Source: Fragum whitleyi (lineage: Eukaryota; Mollusca; Bivalvia; Cardiida; Cardiidae). From it: 64,000 bases of DNA. The notes beneath the pieces are model-generated. The model worked only from the letters and a program-made list of their open reading frames with translations. It searched no databases and was not told the DNA's origin. How positions within the stretch are numbered: the first letter of the stretch is position 1; every line of letters begins with the position of its first letter. The position numbers were made by a program, and so were the translations under genes. The stretch is from contig OX411555.1 in the NCBI GenBank assembly GCA_948146395.1, forward strand, positions 60,373,563 to 60,437,562, read 5' to 3'. Positions 12,704 through 21,924 of this stretch are shown here, piece by piece.

Positions 12704-12873
12704 ATGGCAGATATTTTCCTTCAAGAAGATATAACTCGGCTGTTGGACAACAGTTTCCTTGTCATTATTTGGAATTCAATTCACAGAGCAGTGTACAACG
12801 ATTTAGCCCTGTTGCAACAAAGGAATCGCTACTTGACAGAAGGGAAACCTGATGGAACAAGAGAAAGGTCAAC
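12704..12873 (+). pseudogene. PCED1: PCED1-like N-terminal exon fragment, decayed
   Basis: The frame opening at ATG 12704 reads MADIFLQEDITRLLDN, then IHRAVYNDLALLQQRNRYLT. This resembles the start of PC-esterase domain proteins 1A/1B (FAM113), which are SGNH/GDSL-like hydrolase relatives. It is a diverged copy of 20264-20437. Here the GDSI block that holds the family's nucleophile-position serine reads WNSI, and an extra base at GACAGAAGGGAAACC (GACAGCGGGAAACC in the other copy) shifts the frame after residue 45. It lies about 110 bp after the last exon-array unit, so C-terminal PCED1 sequence precedes N-terminal sequence. No other PCED1 exon lies between it and the recombinase block. Confidence 0.75.
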
Positions 12874-12899
12874 TGTAATTGTCAGATAATAATTGTAAT

Positions 12900-13135
12900 A
12901 ATTGGTTGCCAAAGCAACCAGAGTTTTTCACCGATTTCAATTCTTTTAGCAATTTTGGAAGGGAACTACCTGGGTAACATTTCTGTAAAATTTGGTGTAA
13001 ATTGGGACAGTAGTTTAGGAGGAGATGTCGTTTAAAGAAATTGTTCACGGACGACGGAAGACTGACGATGGACGACGGACAGAAGGTGATCACAATGGCT
13101 CACTTGAGCACTTTGTGCTCAGGTGAGCTAAAAAA
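12900..13135 (+). mobile_element. Dispersed hairpin-ended element, copy in block 1
   Basis: It starts with a short palindrome (TGGTTGC-CAAA-GCAACCA, 12902-12920) and ends with the tail palindrome at 13096-13130 (GAGCAC-TTT-GTGCTC core). Between them lie GTAACATTTCTGTAAAATTTG, AGGAGATGTCGTTTAAAG and a GACGGACGACGGACAG-like tract. The copy at 20455-20690 is nearly identical because the whole block was duplicated. It sits right after the PCED1 N-terminal exon fragment, where an intron would be expected. Confidence 0.65.
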
Positions 13136-13380
13136 TCTGATCCGGCTGACATTGTTAGAAAAGGAAAAAAAACAGATATAGATCACTTGACAAAGACGGT
13201 CTGTTAGCCACCAAATGAGGAAATGTCGTTTAAAGAAATTGTTGACGGAAGACTGACGACGGACGACGGACAGAAGGTGATCACAATGGCTCAGATATAG
13301 ACCACTTGACAAAGACGGTTTGTTAGCCACCAAATGGTGTTCACCCCCGCGCCACGTTGAGGCCAAACCTTATACGGGGG
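13136..13380. repeat. Partial second element copy with a ~44-bp direct repeat
   Basis: CACTTGACAAAGACGG...TGTTAGCCACCAAATG occurs at about 13175-13217 and again at about 13293-13336. Between the two is a second partial copy of the dispersed element (GTCGTTTAAAGAAATTG, GACGACGGACAGAAGG). This is an internal duplication and I see no gene. The same arrangement is repeated at 20691-20940. Confidence 0.7.
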
Positions 13381-13712
13381 AAAATCAGCTATTTACAAAA
13401 GATTTCATTTGCCAATAAATAAAATTTTCAATATTTACATGATGTGAACTAGGATATTTACAATGAATGTTAGATGAATCGATGATAATGGAAAAGATAT
13501 TTACAACAAATTAATTTCATTTCAATAAATTAGTTAAATTTACTTTTTACATAATATATACAACAAAATTTAATAGGGTATTTACAATGATTATAAAATA
13601 TGATGAGGAATCAAGTTTTTTTTTTTTTTTTTTTTTTTTCAGATTTATCTTTTATTTTTTATAGGACTATATTTTTTTTTTTTTTTTTTTTTATAATACA
13701 TATATATATACA
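13381..13712. other. AT-rich spacer with poly-T tracts
   Basis: AT-rich sequence with repeated ATATTTACA phrases and two long T runs (about 13617-13639 and 13671-13692), ending in a short TA run. No coding potential was seen. The equivalent at 20941-21278 differs mainly in the length of the T runs. Confidence 0.7.
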
Positions 13713-14130
13713 TAGGGGTGACTATTGAGTTCAAAATTAGTATCATACTATCACAATAGTTGTTTTTACAGAAAAAATGGATAATAATCAATGTTAAAGT
13801 GTCCACCTTTTATTAGACAATAACTTTATATTGGTCTTGCAAGATCCTGTTTACCTTGAAAATGGCAAGTAAATGATCAAATAAGTTAATTACATATATT
13901 CCCTTAAAGAAATGGATTTGACCTCATTCTCTGATAAAACTATGCAGAAAGGCAGCGTTGCCTAAACCTATAGTTCTTCTTTCATTTTCAAGAAAAAACT
14001 ATTGTAAACTATCGATAGTCAGAAAAACTATTGCGATATCTATTGACTTGAAAAAAAGCTATCAATGTATTGCTAATGCAAGGTAAACTATCACGATACA
14101 TCGATAGTTCGACCTATTGTTACACCCCTA
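13713..14130. mobile_element. hAT-like MITE, copy in block 1
   Basis: The 418-bp element has terminal inverted repeats TAGGGGTGACTATTG and CTATTGTTACACCCCTA. The flanking 8-bp sequences are TATATACA on the left (13705-13712) and TTTATACA on the right (14131-14138), one mismatch. The copy at 21279 has a perfect 8-bp duplication. TIRs of the TAGGGGTG type with 8-bp target duplications are typical of hAT elements. The inside carries several ATCGATAGT-type palindromes and no ORF. Confidence 0.85.
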
Positions 14131-14176
14131 TTTATACATAAATAAGCATTCAAAGACATGAACTTTCTGGCCATTT

Positions 14177-14359
14177 GGTCTCGAGGACCTAATCAGACCC
14201 TTTCTTCGAAGAAAGGTTCCAAAGTTTATCCCTTACCCTGTATGGATCATGTGATTCATACAGGGTATTGGCGATCTTGCTTCTTATAACGCCAATGGAA
14301 ACCTTTCTTCGAGATTGTCTACTGGACAAGATCTCTTGCTCGAAAAGGTCCTCGAGACC
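14177..14359. repeat. Three nested inverted repeats over the 3' coding end, copy 1
   Basis: Outer arms: GGTCTCGAGGACCT (14177-14190) and its exact complement (14346-14359). Middle arms: TCGAAGAAAGGTTCC (14206-14220) and GGAAACCTTTCTTCGA (14297-14312). Inner arms: TACCCTGTATG (14234-14244) and CATACAGGGTA (14257-14267), with a 12-base loop. The pairs are nested around about 14250-14268, so one strand could fold into a long interrupted hairpin. It covers the stop codon and the last ~57 codons of the recombinase-like gene. It is also present in the other two copies. Confidence 0.85.
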
Positions 14360-16189
14360 TTTGGTCTCACTCGAGCTCCAAAATGTTCGGGTCGACGACC
14401 CTGACGACCCTGGAAACGCGGCGACCCTAGAGGTCGATGGAGACGGAGAGGAGATAGAGGGTACCGGCGTCACAGGGGCCGACGCCGACGGCACAGAGGC
14501 ATCACGAGAGCGCAACTCACTCTCACCATAGACGTTAAATTCCTGTACCGTCTGTGCCGCCTGTGTTGGCCCCTGTGAACGAACGTTATCTTTCCTCTCC
14601 GTCTCTTGGCTCAGCTGTGTCGATGTCCCGGCCGCGTCGCTAGGGTCAGAGACCCGTGCAATGTTGGCGGTTCGTTTTCTTTTAGGTGGAGCTGTAAAGG
14701 GGCCAAACATTGCACAGAAGCCTGTCTCCTGCCAGACGGCCTCAAGCATTTCACGACCTTCAGAAGCCTTTAAAGCCTGTCCGCCGTCTGTGCAGAAGAC
14801 GGTCGCCGACCCTAAACGTTCAGCCACGTCCACAAGATTCAAGAGCGCACTATATACGAAGGGGGACAGGGATAAGTAGACTACCCCGGACAGGGAGGTC
14901 CTGTGTGACCCGACCAGCACTAGGTGTCTGATCAGGCCTTCTAGATTGACCTCCTCTGCTCTAAGGACTTCCTCGCAGAGGAGGTTGGCAATGGTCCCTG
15001 TCCGGGCGCCCGACTCCACAATCAAGACGGAGGCCAGGTATCTACTTATATCGATAAATCTGCTGGTCCCCGCTTCATTATCTGCCATTTCTCTTATTAG
15101 CACATCGACGTCTGGGTGTTTACACAAATCACATATGTCTATTTTAGTGGCCCTGAAATGGCGCAGCCGCATCAATGCGTGCTGTCGGACCACCCTCTCC
15201 TTAATAAACTTTTTCTGAATCCCCAGGCATTCTGAGGAGATATGGTCAGACTGGGACGCGGTGATGCGGCGTACACGGACCAGAAAATGACAAAAACATT
15301 TCAGGACCCGACTGAATGATAGTAAGGAGTCGGGCCGCCTGCCTGCCTCTATCAGGCTGTCTATATACGCCGGTAGATTTCCTGATTTCAGCAACTTTCT
15401 GAAATCAGAAAATGTACCGACGTATATCATGAAGTGCTCAATAGTAAATGCGTACTCCCTGGCCCTCTTCAGGGAGTACAACCCCCCTGCAGAGGATTGT
15501 AGGAATGCAGCAAACCGTTTTGTAACGACAGATCGGTAGCCACCGATTAACTTCCTAAAGTCTCTCTGCAGGGGTATGGTAGGCAATGCCCTCGGACTGC
15601 GATCAGGCGAGGGAGTGCTGGACAGCTGCCGCGGACGACAACAGCGAGCCCAGTCGGGGCGCTGCGGGCTGTGCTGAGATGGTGATGAGCTCCCTCGCCT
15701 GCTCTCAGGGGACGGAGTGCTAACCTCCTGCCTGTAACGGGGTCGAGGCTGGTGCTCCGGGTTTGGACCACCACGTAGACGCTCTCTGCGTATGGCATTT
15801 CTAATATTTGAAAAGAATGCGCGGTGGTCCTGAACCGGAGCATCAGCCCCGTCCCTGCGGGCCATCCCCCCTACATGCCACTGCATATGTGTCACACGGA
15901 TGGCCCGCTTTGACTCCGCAATAGCCTGTGCCCGCGCCATACTGTGGCTGTCACGGAGATGGCGGGGCACTCTACCAACAATGGCCGGGCAGTCCCGGAC
16001 CGGACATATTTTTGCGATTACGCCCGACAAGCGATTGCTTGGGGGGAGTCTAGCGTAATTACCATAAAGGGAGCATTTATACATACTCCCCCCAAGCTCG
16101 TCGAAATGTACTCGCTTTATATGAGGTGTAATCCTCTGGAAAATGTCCCCACAGAGGGGACACTTGTGTTTGTTCCTCATCTGAGGCAT
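14189..16189 (-). CDS. Zinc-finger protein with tyrosine-recombinase-like domain, copy 1 (666 aa)
   Basis: Intact single-exon ORF. N-terminal zinc fingers: C10-x2-C13-x9-H23-x4-H28 and C62-x4-C67-x9-H77-x4-H82. Residues ~130-205 are Ser/Pro/Arg-rich and probably disordered. Residues ~210-345 look like the helical core-binding part of tyrosine recombinases. Residues ~385-490 look like the start of a catalytic domain: VESGARTGTIANLL (candidate first catalytic Arg, R396), then LVGSHRTSLSGVVYLSL, where the usual Lys is R430. The expected HxxR and Tyr boxes are not visible: the frame passes into a PPKRKR basic patch, a Ser/Pro linker and a SANT-like C-terminal domain (~601-661, FWSSSETKGLEDLFEQ). 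Catalysis is therefore unlikely. The MPQ start is used because an in-frame TAA lies three codons upstream. Coding DNA is visibly GC-richer than its flanks. Possible origins: Crypton-like transposon or host gene family of recombinase descent. Confidence 0.85.
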   Translation of the reverse strand: MPQMRNKHKCPLCGDIFQRITPHIKRVHFDELGGSMYKCSLYGNYARLPPSNRLSGVIAKICPVRDCPAIVGRVPRHLRDSHSMARAQAIAESKRAIRVTHMQWHVGGMARRDGADAPVQDHRAFFSNIRNAIRRERLRGGPNPEHQPRPRYRQEVSTPSPESRRGSSSPSQHSPQRPDWARCCRPRQLSSTPSPDRSPRALPTIPLQRDFRKLIGGYRSVVTKRFAAFLQSSAGGLYSLKRAREYAFTIEHFMIYVGTFSDFRKLLKSGNLPAYIDSLIEAGRRPDSLLSFSRVLKCFCHFLVRVRRITASQSDHISSECLGIQKKFIKERVVRQHALMRLRHFRATKIDICDLCKHPDVDVLIREMADNEAGTSRFIDISRYLASVLIVESGARTGTIANLLCEEVLRAEEVNLEGLIRHLVLVGSHRTSLSGVVYLSLSPFVYSALLNLVDVAERLGSATVFCTDGGQALKASEGREMLEAVWQETGFCAMFGPFTAPPKRKRTANIARVSDPSDAAGTSTQLSQETERKDNVRSQGPTQAAQTVQEFNVYGESELRSRDASVPSASAPVTPVPSISSPSPSTSRVAAFPGSSGSSTRTFWSSSETKGLEDLFEQEILSSRQSRRKVSIGVIRSKIANTLYESHDPYRVRDKLWNLSSKKGSD

Positions 16190-16420
16190 GATTTAAAGTT
16201 AAATAATTATTTTCTAATATTTAATTAAATGCGTGTTGCAGCGATGAGACGACTGCTGTGAACTGAATGAAAGTGGGTCATCGACATTCGAAAAATGGCT
16301 GGTCAAACAATGTGGAAAGGGGTTTGTTTGGTAGTACTTTTTGGTTGCATAGCAAAGCAATGGGTCGGTTTTAGCCAAAATCTTTGAAGATCTTCACCTC
16401 CTAAACCATTACTGACGATA
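16190..16420. other. 5' flank shared by all three recombinase-like genes
   Basis: The sequence from about 16225 (GCGTTGT/GC...ACTGCTGTGAACTGAAT, GTGGGTCATCGACAT, AAAATGGCTGGTCAAACA) is also found upstream of copies 2 (from ~23795) and 3 (from ~30165). It is the conserved start-side border of the gene block and leads directly into satellite. Any promoter should lie here, but I see no convincing TATA or initiator. Confidence 0.6.
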
Positions 16421-19400
16421 AATCTTTTGAATTTTTAATGTTTCGATGTAAAAATCTCAGAAACAGGGTGTAAGTCGAATTAGTGATGGCGAAAATGAAC
16501 GTCATAAAATCGTCATCTTCGGCACATCACTCGGCCATTTCCGTAAATGTTCGGTCTAACAATCTGGAAAGAGTTTTTCTGTTAGTAATTTTGGGTTGCC
16601 TAGCAAAGCAATGGGTCGCCAAGAGCAATTACTAGGATTTTTTCAAAAATGACCTTGTGACCTACTTTTTTACCAGCACAACCTATTTCGATCATGACCT
16701 AGATACCATCAAAATGGTTTTTCTGACCACTTTTGGCAATTAGAGAGCTTAATTAGTGACCTTAAGAACCAATAAGAGATTTTCTAAGATATGACCCAGT
16801 GACCTATTTTTTAATCCCGCGCAACCGATCATGAAACTTAATGTTAAGAGGGCCTTTGGGTAAGACTTTTGGGTTTGCTTATAAACTTTAACCTTGTAAG
16901 TCGAAATAGTGATGGCGAAAATGAACGTCAAAAAATCGTCATCTTCGGCACATCACTCGGCCATTTCCGTAAATGTTCGGTCTAACAATCTGGAAAGAGT
17001 TTTTCTGGTAGTAATTTTGGGTTGCTTAGCAAAGCAATGGGTCGCCAAGAGCAATTACTAGGATTTTTTCAAAAATGACCTTATGACCTACTTTTTGACC
17101 AGCACAACCTATTTCGATCATGACCTAGATAGCATCAAAATAGTTTTTCTGACCACTTTTGGCATTTAGAGAGCTTAATTAGTGACCTTAAGAACCAATA
17201 AGAGATTTTCTAAGATATGACCCAGTGACCTATTTTTTAATCCCGCGCAACCGATCATGAACGTTAATGTTAAGAGGGCCTTTGGGTAAGACTTTTGGGT
17301 TTGCTTAAGAGCAGTTACTAGGATTTTTTCAAACATGACCTTGTGACCTACTTTTTGACCAGCACAACCTATTTCGATGATGACTTAGATACCATCAAAA
17401 TAGTTTTTCTGACCACTTTTGGCATTTAGAGAGCTTAATGAGTGACCTTAAGAACCAATAAGAGATTTTCTAAGAAATGACCCAGTGACCTATTTTTTGA
17501 TCCCGCGCAACCGATCATGAACGTTAATGTTAAGAGGGCCTTTGGGTAAGACTTTTGGGTTTGCTTATAAACTTTAACCTTGTACGATGAGAATAGGATG
17601 GCGAAAAGTAACGTCATAAAAATCGTCATCTTCGGCACATCACTCGGCCATTTCCGTAAATGTTCGGTCGAACAATCTGGAAAGTGTTTTTTCTGGTAGT
17701 AATTTTGGGTTGCTTAGCAAAGCAATGGGTCGCCAAGAGCAGTTACTAGGATTTTTCTCAAACATGACCTTGTGACCTACTTTTTGACCAGCACAACCTA
17801 TTTCGATCATGACCTAGATAGCATCAAAATAGTTTTTCTGACCACTTTTGGCATTTAGAGAGCTTAATTAGTGACCTTAAGAACCAATAAGAGATTTTCT
17901 AAGATATGACCCAGTGACCTATTTTTTAATCCCGCGCAACCGATCATGAACGTTAATGTTAAGAGGGCCTTTGGGTAAGACTTTTGGGTTTGCTTAAGAG
18001 CAGTTACTAGGATTTTTTCAAACATGACCTTGTGACCTACTTTTTGACCAGCACAACCTATTTCGATGATGACTTAGATACCATCAAAATAGTTTTTCTG
18101 ACCACTTTTGGCATTAAGAGAGCTTAATGAGTGACCTTAAGAACCAATAAGAGATTTTCTAAGAAATGACCCAGTGACCTATTTTTTGATCCCGCGCAAC
18201 CGATCATGAACGTTAATGTTAAGAGGGCCTTTGGGTAAGACTTTTGGGTTTGCTTATAAACTTTAACCTTGTACGATGAGAATAGGATGGCGAAAAGTAA
18301 CGTCATAAAAATCGTCATCTTCGGCACATCACTCGGCCATTTCCGTAAATGTTCGGTCGAACAATCTGGAAAGTGTTTTTTCTGGTAGTAATTTTGGGTT
18401 GCTTAGCAAAGCAATGGGTCGCCAAGAGCAGTTACTAGGATTTTTCTCAAACATGACCTTGTGACCTACTTTTTGACCAGCACAACCTATTTCGATCATG
18501 ACCTAGATAGCATCAAAATAGTTATTCTGACCACTTTTGGCATTTAGAGCGCTTAAAGAGTGACCTTAAGAACCAATAAGAGATTTTCTAAGATATGACC
18601 CACTGACCTATTTTTTTAATCCCGCGCAACCGATCATGAACGTTAATGTTAAGAGGGCCTTTGGGTAAGACTTTTGGGTTTGCTTATAAACTTTAACCTT
18701 GTACGACGAGAATAGGAAATCGAAAAGTAACGTCATAAAAATCGTCATCTTCGGCACATCACTCGGCCATTTCCGTAAATGTTCGGTCGAACAATCTGGA
18801 AAGAGTTTTTCTGGTAGTAATTTTGGGTTGCTTAGCAAAGCAATGGGTCGCCAAGAGCAATTACTAGGATTTTTTCAAACATGACCTTGTGACCTACTTT
18901 TTGACCAGCACAACCTATTTTGATAATGGCATAGATACCATCAAAATAGTTATTCTGACCACTTTTGGCATTAAGAGAGCTCAGTTTTTGACCTTTAGAA
19001 CCAAAGAGAGATTTTCTAAGATATGACCCAGTGACCTATTTTTTGATCTCGTGCAACCGATCATGAAACATAATGTTAAGAGGGCCTTTGGGTAAGACTT
19101 TTGGTTTAGTATATAAACTTTAACCTTGTACGACGAGAATAGGAAATCGAAAATTAACGTCATAAAAATCGTCATCTTCGGCTTATCACTCGGCCATTTC
19201 CGTAAATGTTCGGTCCAACAATCTGGAAAGAGTTTTCCTGGTTGTAATTTTGGGTTGCTTAGCAAAGCAATGGGTCGCCAAGGGCAATTACTAGGATTTT
19301 TTTCAAAAATGACCTTGTGACCTACTTTTTGACCAGCACAACCCATTTCGCTCATGACCTAGATACCATCAAAAAAGTTTTTCTGACCACTTTTGGCATT

Positions 19401-19574
19401 AAGAGAGCTAAATTAGTGACCTTTAGAACCAAACAGAGATTTTCTAAGATATGACCCGGTGACCTTTTTTTTATCCCGCACAACCGATCATGAAACTAAA
19501 TGTTAAGAGGGCCTTTGGGTAAGTCTTTTGGGTTTGCTTATAAACTTTAACCTTGAAAGTCGAGAATAGGAAAT
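16421..19574. repeat. ~428-bp subtelomeric satellite, block 1
   Basis: The phrase CGGCCATTTCCGTAAATG recurs with CCGT at 16541, 16967, 17654, 18343, 18773 and 19200. Spacings are 426, 687, 689, 430 and 427 bp. Each unit holds GGGTTGCTTAGCAAAGCAATGG, TGACCAGCACAACCTATTTC, GACCACTTTTGGCAT and AGGGCCTTTGGGTAAGACTT. The two ~689-bp units contain an internal ~260-bp duplication. Small ORFs here (for example 18981-19355, minus) follow the repeat and are not genes. Confidence 0.92.
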
Positions 19575-20170
19575 CATGGCCCAAATGCAGTAGAGGAGTA
19601 CAAAGAGAATTTGGCCGCATTGTTTGTGAGATTTAACGAAATATTTCCAAAGTCCTGTCTGGTGATATGGAATACAACTCTACCAATCTCCAAGAAGGCC
19701 AGAGGAGGATTTCTTATTCCAGCTATAGAGTTCACGAACAAAACTCTGAGACTGGATATATTCGAGGCCAATTTTTATACATATTAGATTGCAAGTGTCC
19801 ATGGTATCAACATGCTTGATTTTCATTATTTCCTTCCTTATCAGTTACAGAGAAGGGCAGGTGATGGTGCACATTGGGACATGCGCACAGACGGATGACA
19901 AATCTTATTCTTACACACATTGCTCAAGAATGGAATGTAAAGATGCCTTCAAATGCCAAGAAAATACTTCTCAGAGAGCAGATTAAACAAGAGAAAGGTC
20001 ATCATGAAGTCGGTCAGTTTGGATATTCTGTCGACGAAAACTGTAATCCTGTCAACAGGAATAATCAGAGACGAGGTCTGTTCAACAATCCAAACTACTT
20101 CAAAAACATTATAAATGACATCAGGAGAACAGAAAGGAAAGTTTTTACTTTATCTATGATTTTAATATAA
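19575..20170 (+). pseudogene. PCED1: PCED1-like C-terminal fragment, one stop and one frameshift
   Basis: Reading from 19575: HGPNAVEEYKENLAALF, SCLVIWNTTLPISKK, GGFLIPA and EANFYTY, then an in-frame TAG (19785-19787), then MLDFHYFLPYQLQRR and GDGAHWD (DGAHWD at 19863-19880). Order and content match the second half of the PC-esterase domain of PCED1A/1B, and DGxHWD is the family's Asp-His block. A frameshift at about 19881-19886 moves the frame. It then stays open through AHRRMTNLILTHIAQEWNVK and an Asn-rich tail to TAA at 20168-20170. This is the best-preserved version of the sequence amplified at 4791-12600. The left junction is with satellite at about 19572. Human-type PCED1 proteins share the domain, while the tail is not recognised. 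Confidence 0.82.
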
Positions 20171-20263
20171 CCTGTTTTTATCCCTTCCCGGTTTCCTGGA
20201 AGGTTGATAATTTAGAGCACAATTGCTAGAGCACAAAAACCTAGTGACTGGAGAAGATCCAAG

Positions 20264-20437
20264 ATGGCAGATATTTTCCTTCAAGAAGACATAACTCGGC
20301 TGTTAGACAACAGATTCATTGTCAGTATTGGGGATTCAATTCATAGAGCAGTGTACAAAGAAGTTGTCCTGTTGCAACAAAGGAATCGCTACTTGACAGC
20401 GGGAAACCTGATGGAACAAGAGAAAGGTCAACTGTAA
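20264..20437 (+). pseudogene. PCED1: PCED1-like N-terminal exon, frame intact (57 codons)
   Basis: ATG at 20264 opens MADIFLQEDITRLLDNRFIV, then SIGDSIHRAVYKEVVLLQQR and NRYLTAGNLMEQEKGQL before TAA at 20435. GDSI (20330-20341) is the serine-bearing block of the PC-esterase family, and the following HRAVYK is typical of PCED1. The reading frame ends where an exon could end: GGTCAACT|GTAATT is a possible donor at 20434. The next ~7 kb holds no PCED1 sequence, so this is an isolated first exon. It lies 94 bp after the stop of the C-terminal fragment, a tail-then-head order that suggests PCED1 was once tandemly duplicated. It is called a pseudogene because the rest of the gene is missing nearby. 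Confidence 0.78.
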
Positions 20438-20454
20438 TTGTCAGATAATAATTA

Positions 20455-20690
20455 TAATAATTGGTTGCCAAAGCAACCATAGTTTTTTTTCCGAATCAAA
20501 TTCTTTTAGCAATTTTGGAAGGGGACTACCTGGGTAACATTTCTGTAAAATTTGGTGTAAATTGGGACAGTAGTTTAGGAGGAGATGTCGTTCAAAGAAA
20601 TTGTTCACGGACGACGGAAGACTGACGATGGACGACGGACAGAAGGTGATCACAATGGCTCACTTGAGCACTTTGTGCTCAGGTGAGCTA
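20455..20690 (+). mobile_element. Dispersed hairpin-ended element, copy in block 2
   Basis: Near-identical duplicate of 12900-13135, with the head palindrome (GGTTGCC-AA-AGCAACC) near 20462 and the tail palindrome at 20656-20690. It lies immediately after the PCED1 first-exon fragment, as in block 1. Confidence 0.65.
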
Positions 20691-21224
20691 AAAAATCTGA
20701 TCCGGCTGACATTGTTAGAAAAGGAAAAAAAACAGATATAGATCACTTGACAAAGACGGTCTGTTAGCCACCAAATGAGGAAATGTCGTTTAAAGAAATT
20801 GTTGACGGAAGACTGACGACGGACGACGGACAGAAGGTGATCACAATGGCTCAGATATAGACCACTTGACAAAGACGGTTTGTTAGCCACCAAATGGTGT
20901 TCACCCCCGCGCCACGTTGAGGCCAAACCTTATACGGGGGAAAATCAGCTATTTACAAAAGATTTCATTTGCCAATAAATAAAATTTTTAATATTTACAT
21001 GATGTGAACTAGGATATTTACAATGAATGTTAGATGAATCGATGATAATGGAAAAGATATTTACAACAAATTAATTTCATTTCAATAAATTAGTTAAATT
21101 TACTTTTTACATAATATATACAACAAAATTTAATAGGGTATTTACAATGATTATTAAATATGATGAGGAATCAAGGTTTATTTTTTTTTTTTTTTTCAGA
21201 TTTATCTTTTATTTTTTATAGGAC

Positions 21225-21263
<39 letters not shown>

Positions 21264-21278
21264 ACATATATATATACA
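20691..21278. repeat. Duplicated spacer of block 2
   Basis: Copy of 13131-13712: the ~44-bp direct repeat around a partial element (20735-20900), then AT-rich sequence with T runs (about 21180-21196 and 21229-21259) and a TA stretch. No gene seen. Confidence 0.75.
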
Positions 21279-21696
21279 TAGGGGTGACTATTGAGTTCAA
21301 AATTAGTATCATACTATCACAATAGTTGTTTTTACAGAAAAAATGGATAATAATCAATGTTAAAGTGTCCACCTTTTATTAGACAATAACTTTATATTGG
21401 TCTTGCAAGATCCTGTTTACCTTGAAAATGGCAAGTAAATGATCAAATAAGTTAATTACATATATTCCCTTAAAGAAATGGATTTGACCTCATTCTCTGA
21501 TAAAAATATGCAGAAAGGCAGCGTTGCCTAAACCTATAGTTCTTCTTTTATTTTCAAGAAAAAACTATTGTAAACTATCGATAGTCAGAAAAACTATTGC
21601 GATATCTATTGACTTCAAAAAAAGCTATCAATCTATTGCTATTGCAAGGTAAACTATCACGATACATCGATAGTTCCACCTATTGTTACACCCCTA
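21279..21696. mobile_element. hAT-like MITE, copy in block 2, perfect 8-bp target duplication
   Basis: The 418-bp element with TAGGGGTGACTATTG / CTATTGTTACACCCCTA ends is flanked on both sides by TATATACA (21271-21278 and 21697-21704). It is the same insertion as 13713-14130, copied with the block. It is absent from block 3, where another element sits in the corresponding AT-rich spacer. Confidence 0.9.
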
Positions 21697-21741
21697 TATA
21701 TACATAAATAAGCATTCAAGACATGAACTTTCTGGCCATTT

Positions 21742-21924
21742 GGTCTCGAGGACCTAATCAGACCCTTTCTTCGAAGAAAGGTTCCAAAGTTTATCCCTTA
21801 CCCTGTATGGATCATGTGATTCATACAGGGTATTGGCGATCTTGCTTCTTATAACGCCAATGGAAACCTTTCTTCGAGATTGTCTACTGGACAAGATCTC
21901 TTGCTCGAAAAGGTCCTCGAGACC
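21742..21924. repeat. Three nested inverted repeats over the 3' coding end, copy 2
   Basis: Same three arm pairs as 14177-14359, shifted by 7565 bp. Outer arms are at 21742-21755 and 21911-21924. The arms are unchanged from copy 1. Confidence 0.85.

Noticed and set aside
13100..13366. 88-codon minus-strand ORF, repeated at 20660-20926
   Set aside because: It overlaps the dispersed element tail and its direct repeats. Identity between copies comes from the block duplication, and composition follows the GACGGACGAC tract.
18981..19355. 124-codon minus-strand ORF
   Set aside because: It lies wholly within ~428-bp satellite, related frames recur in neighbouring units with stops, and it shows no domain.
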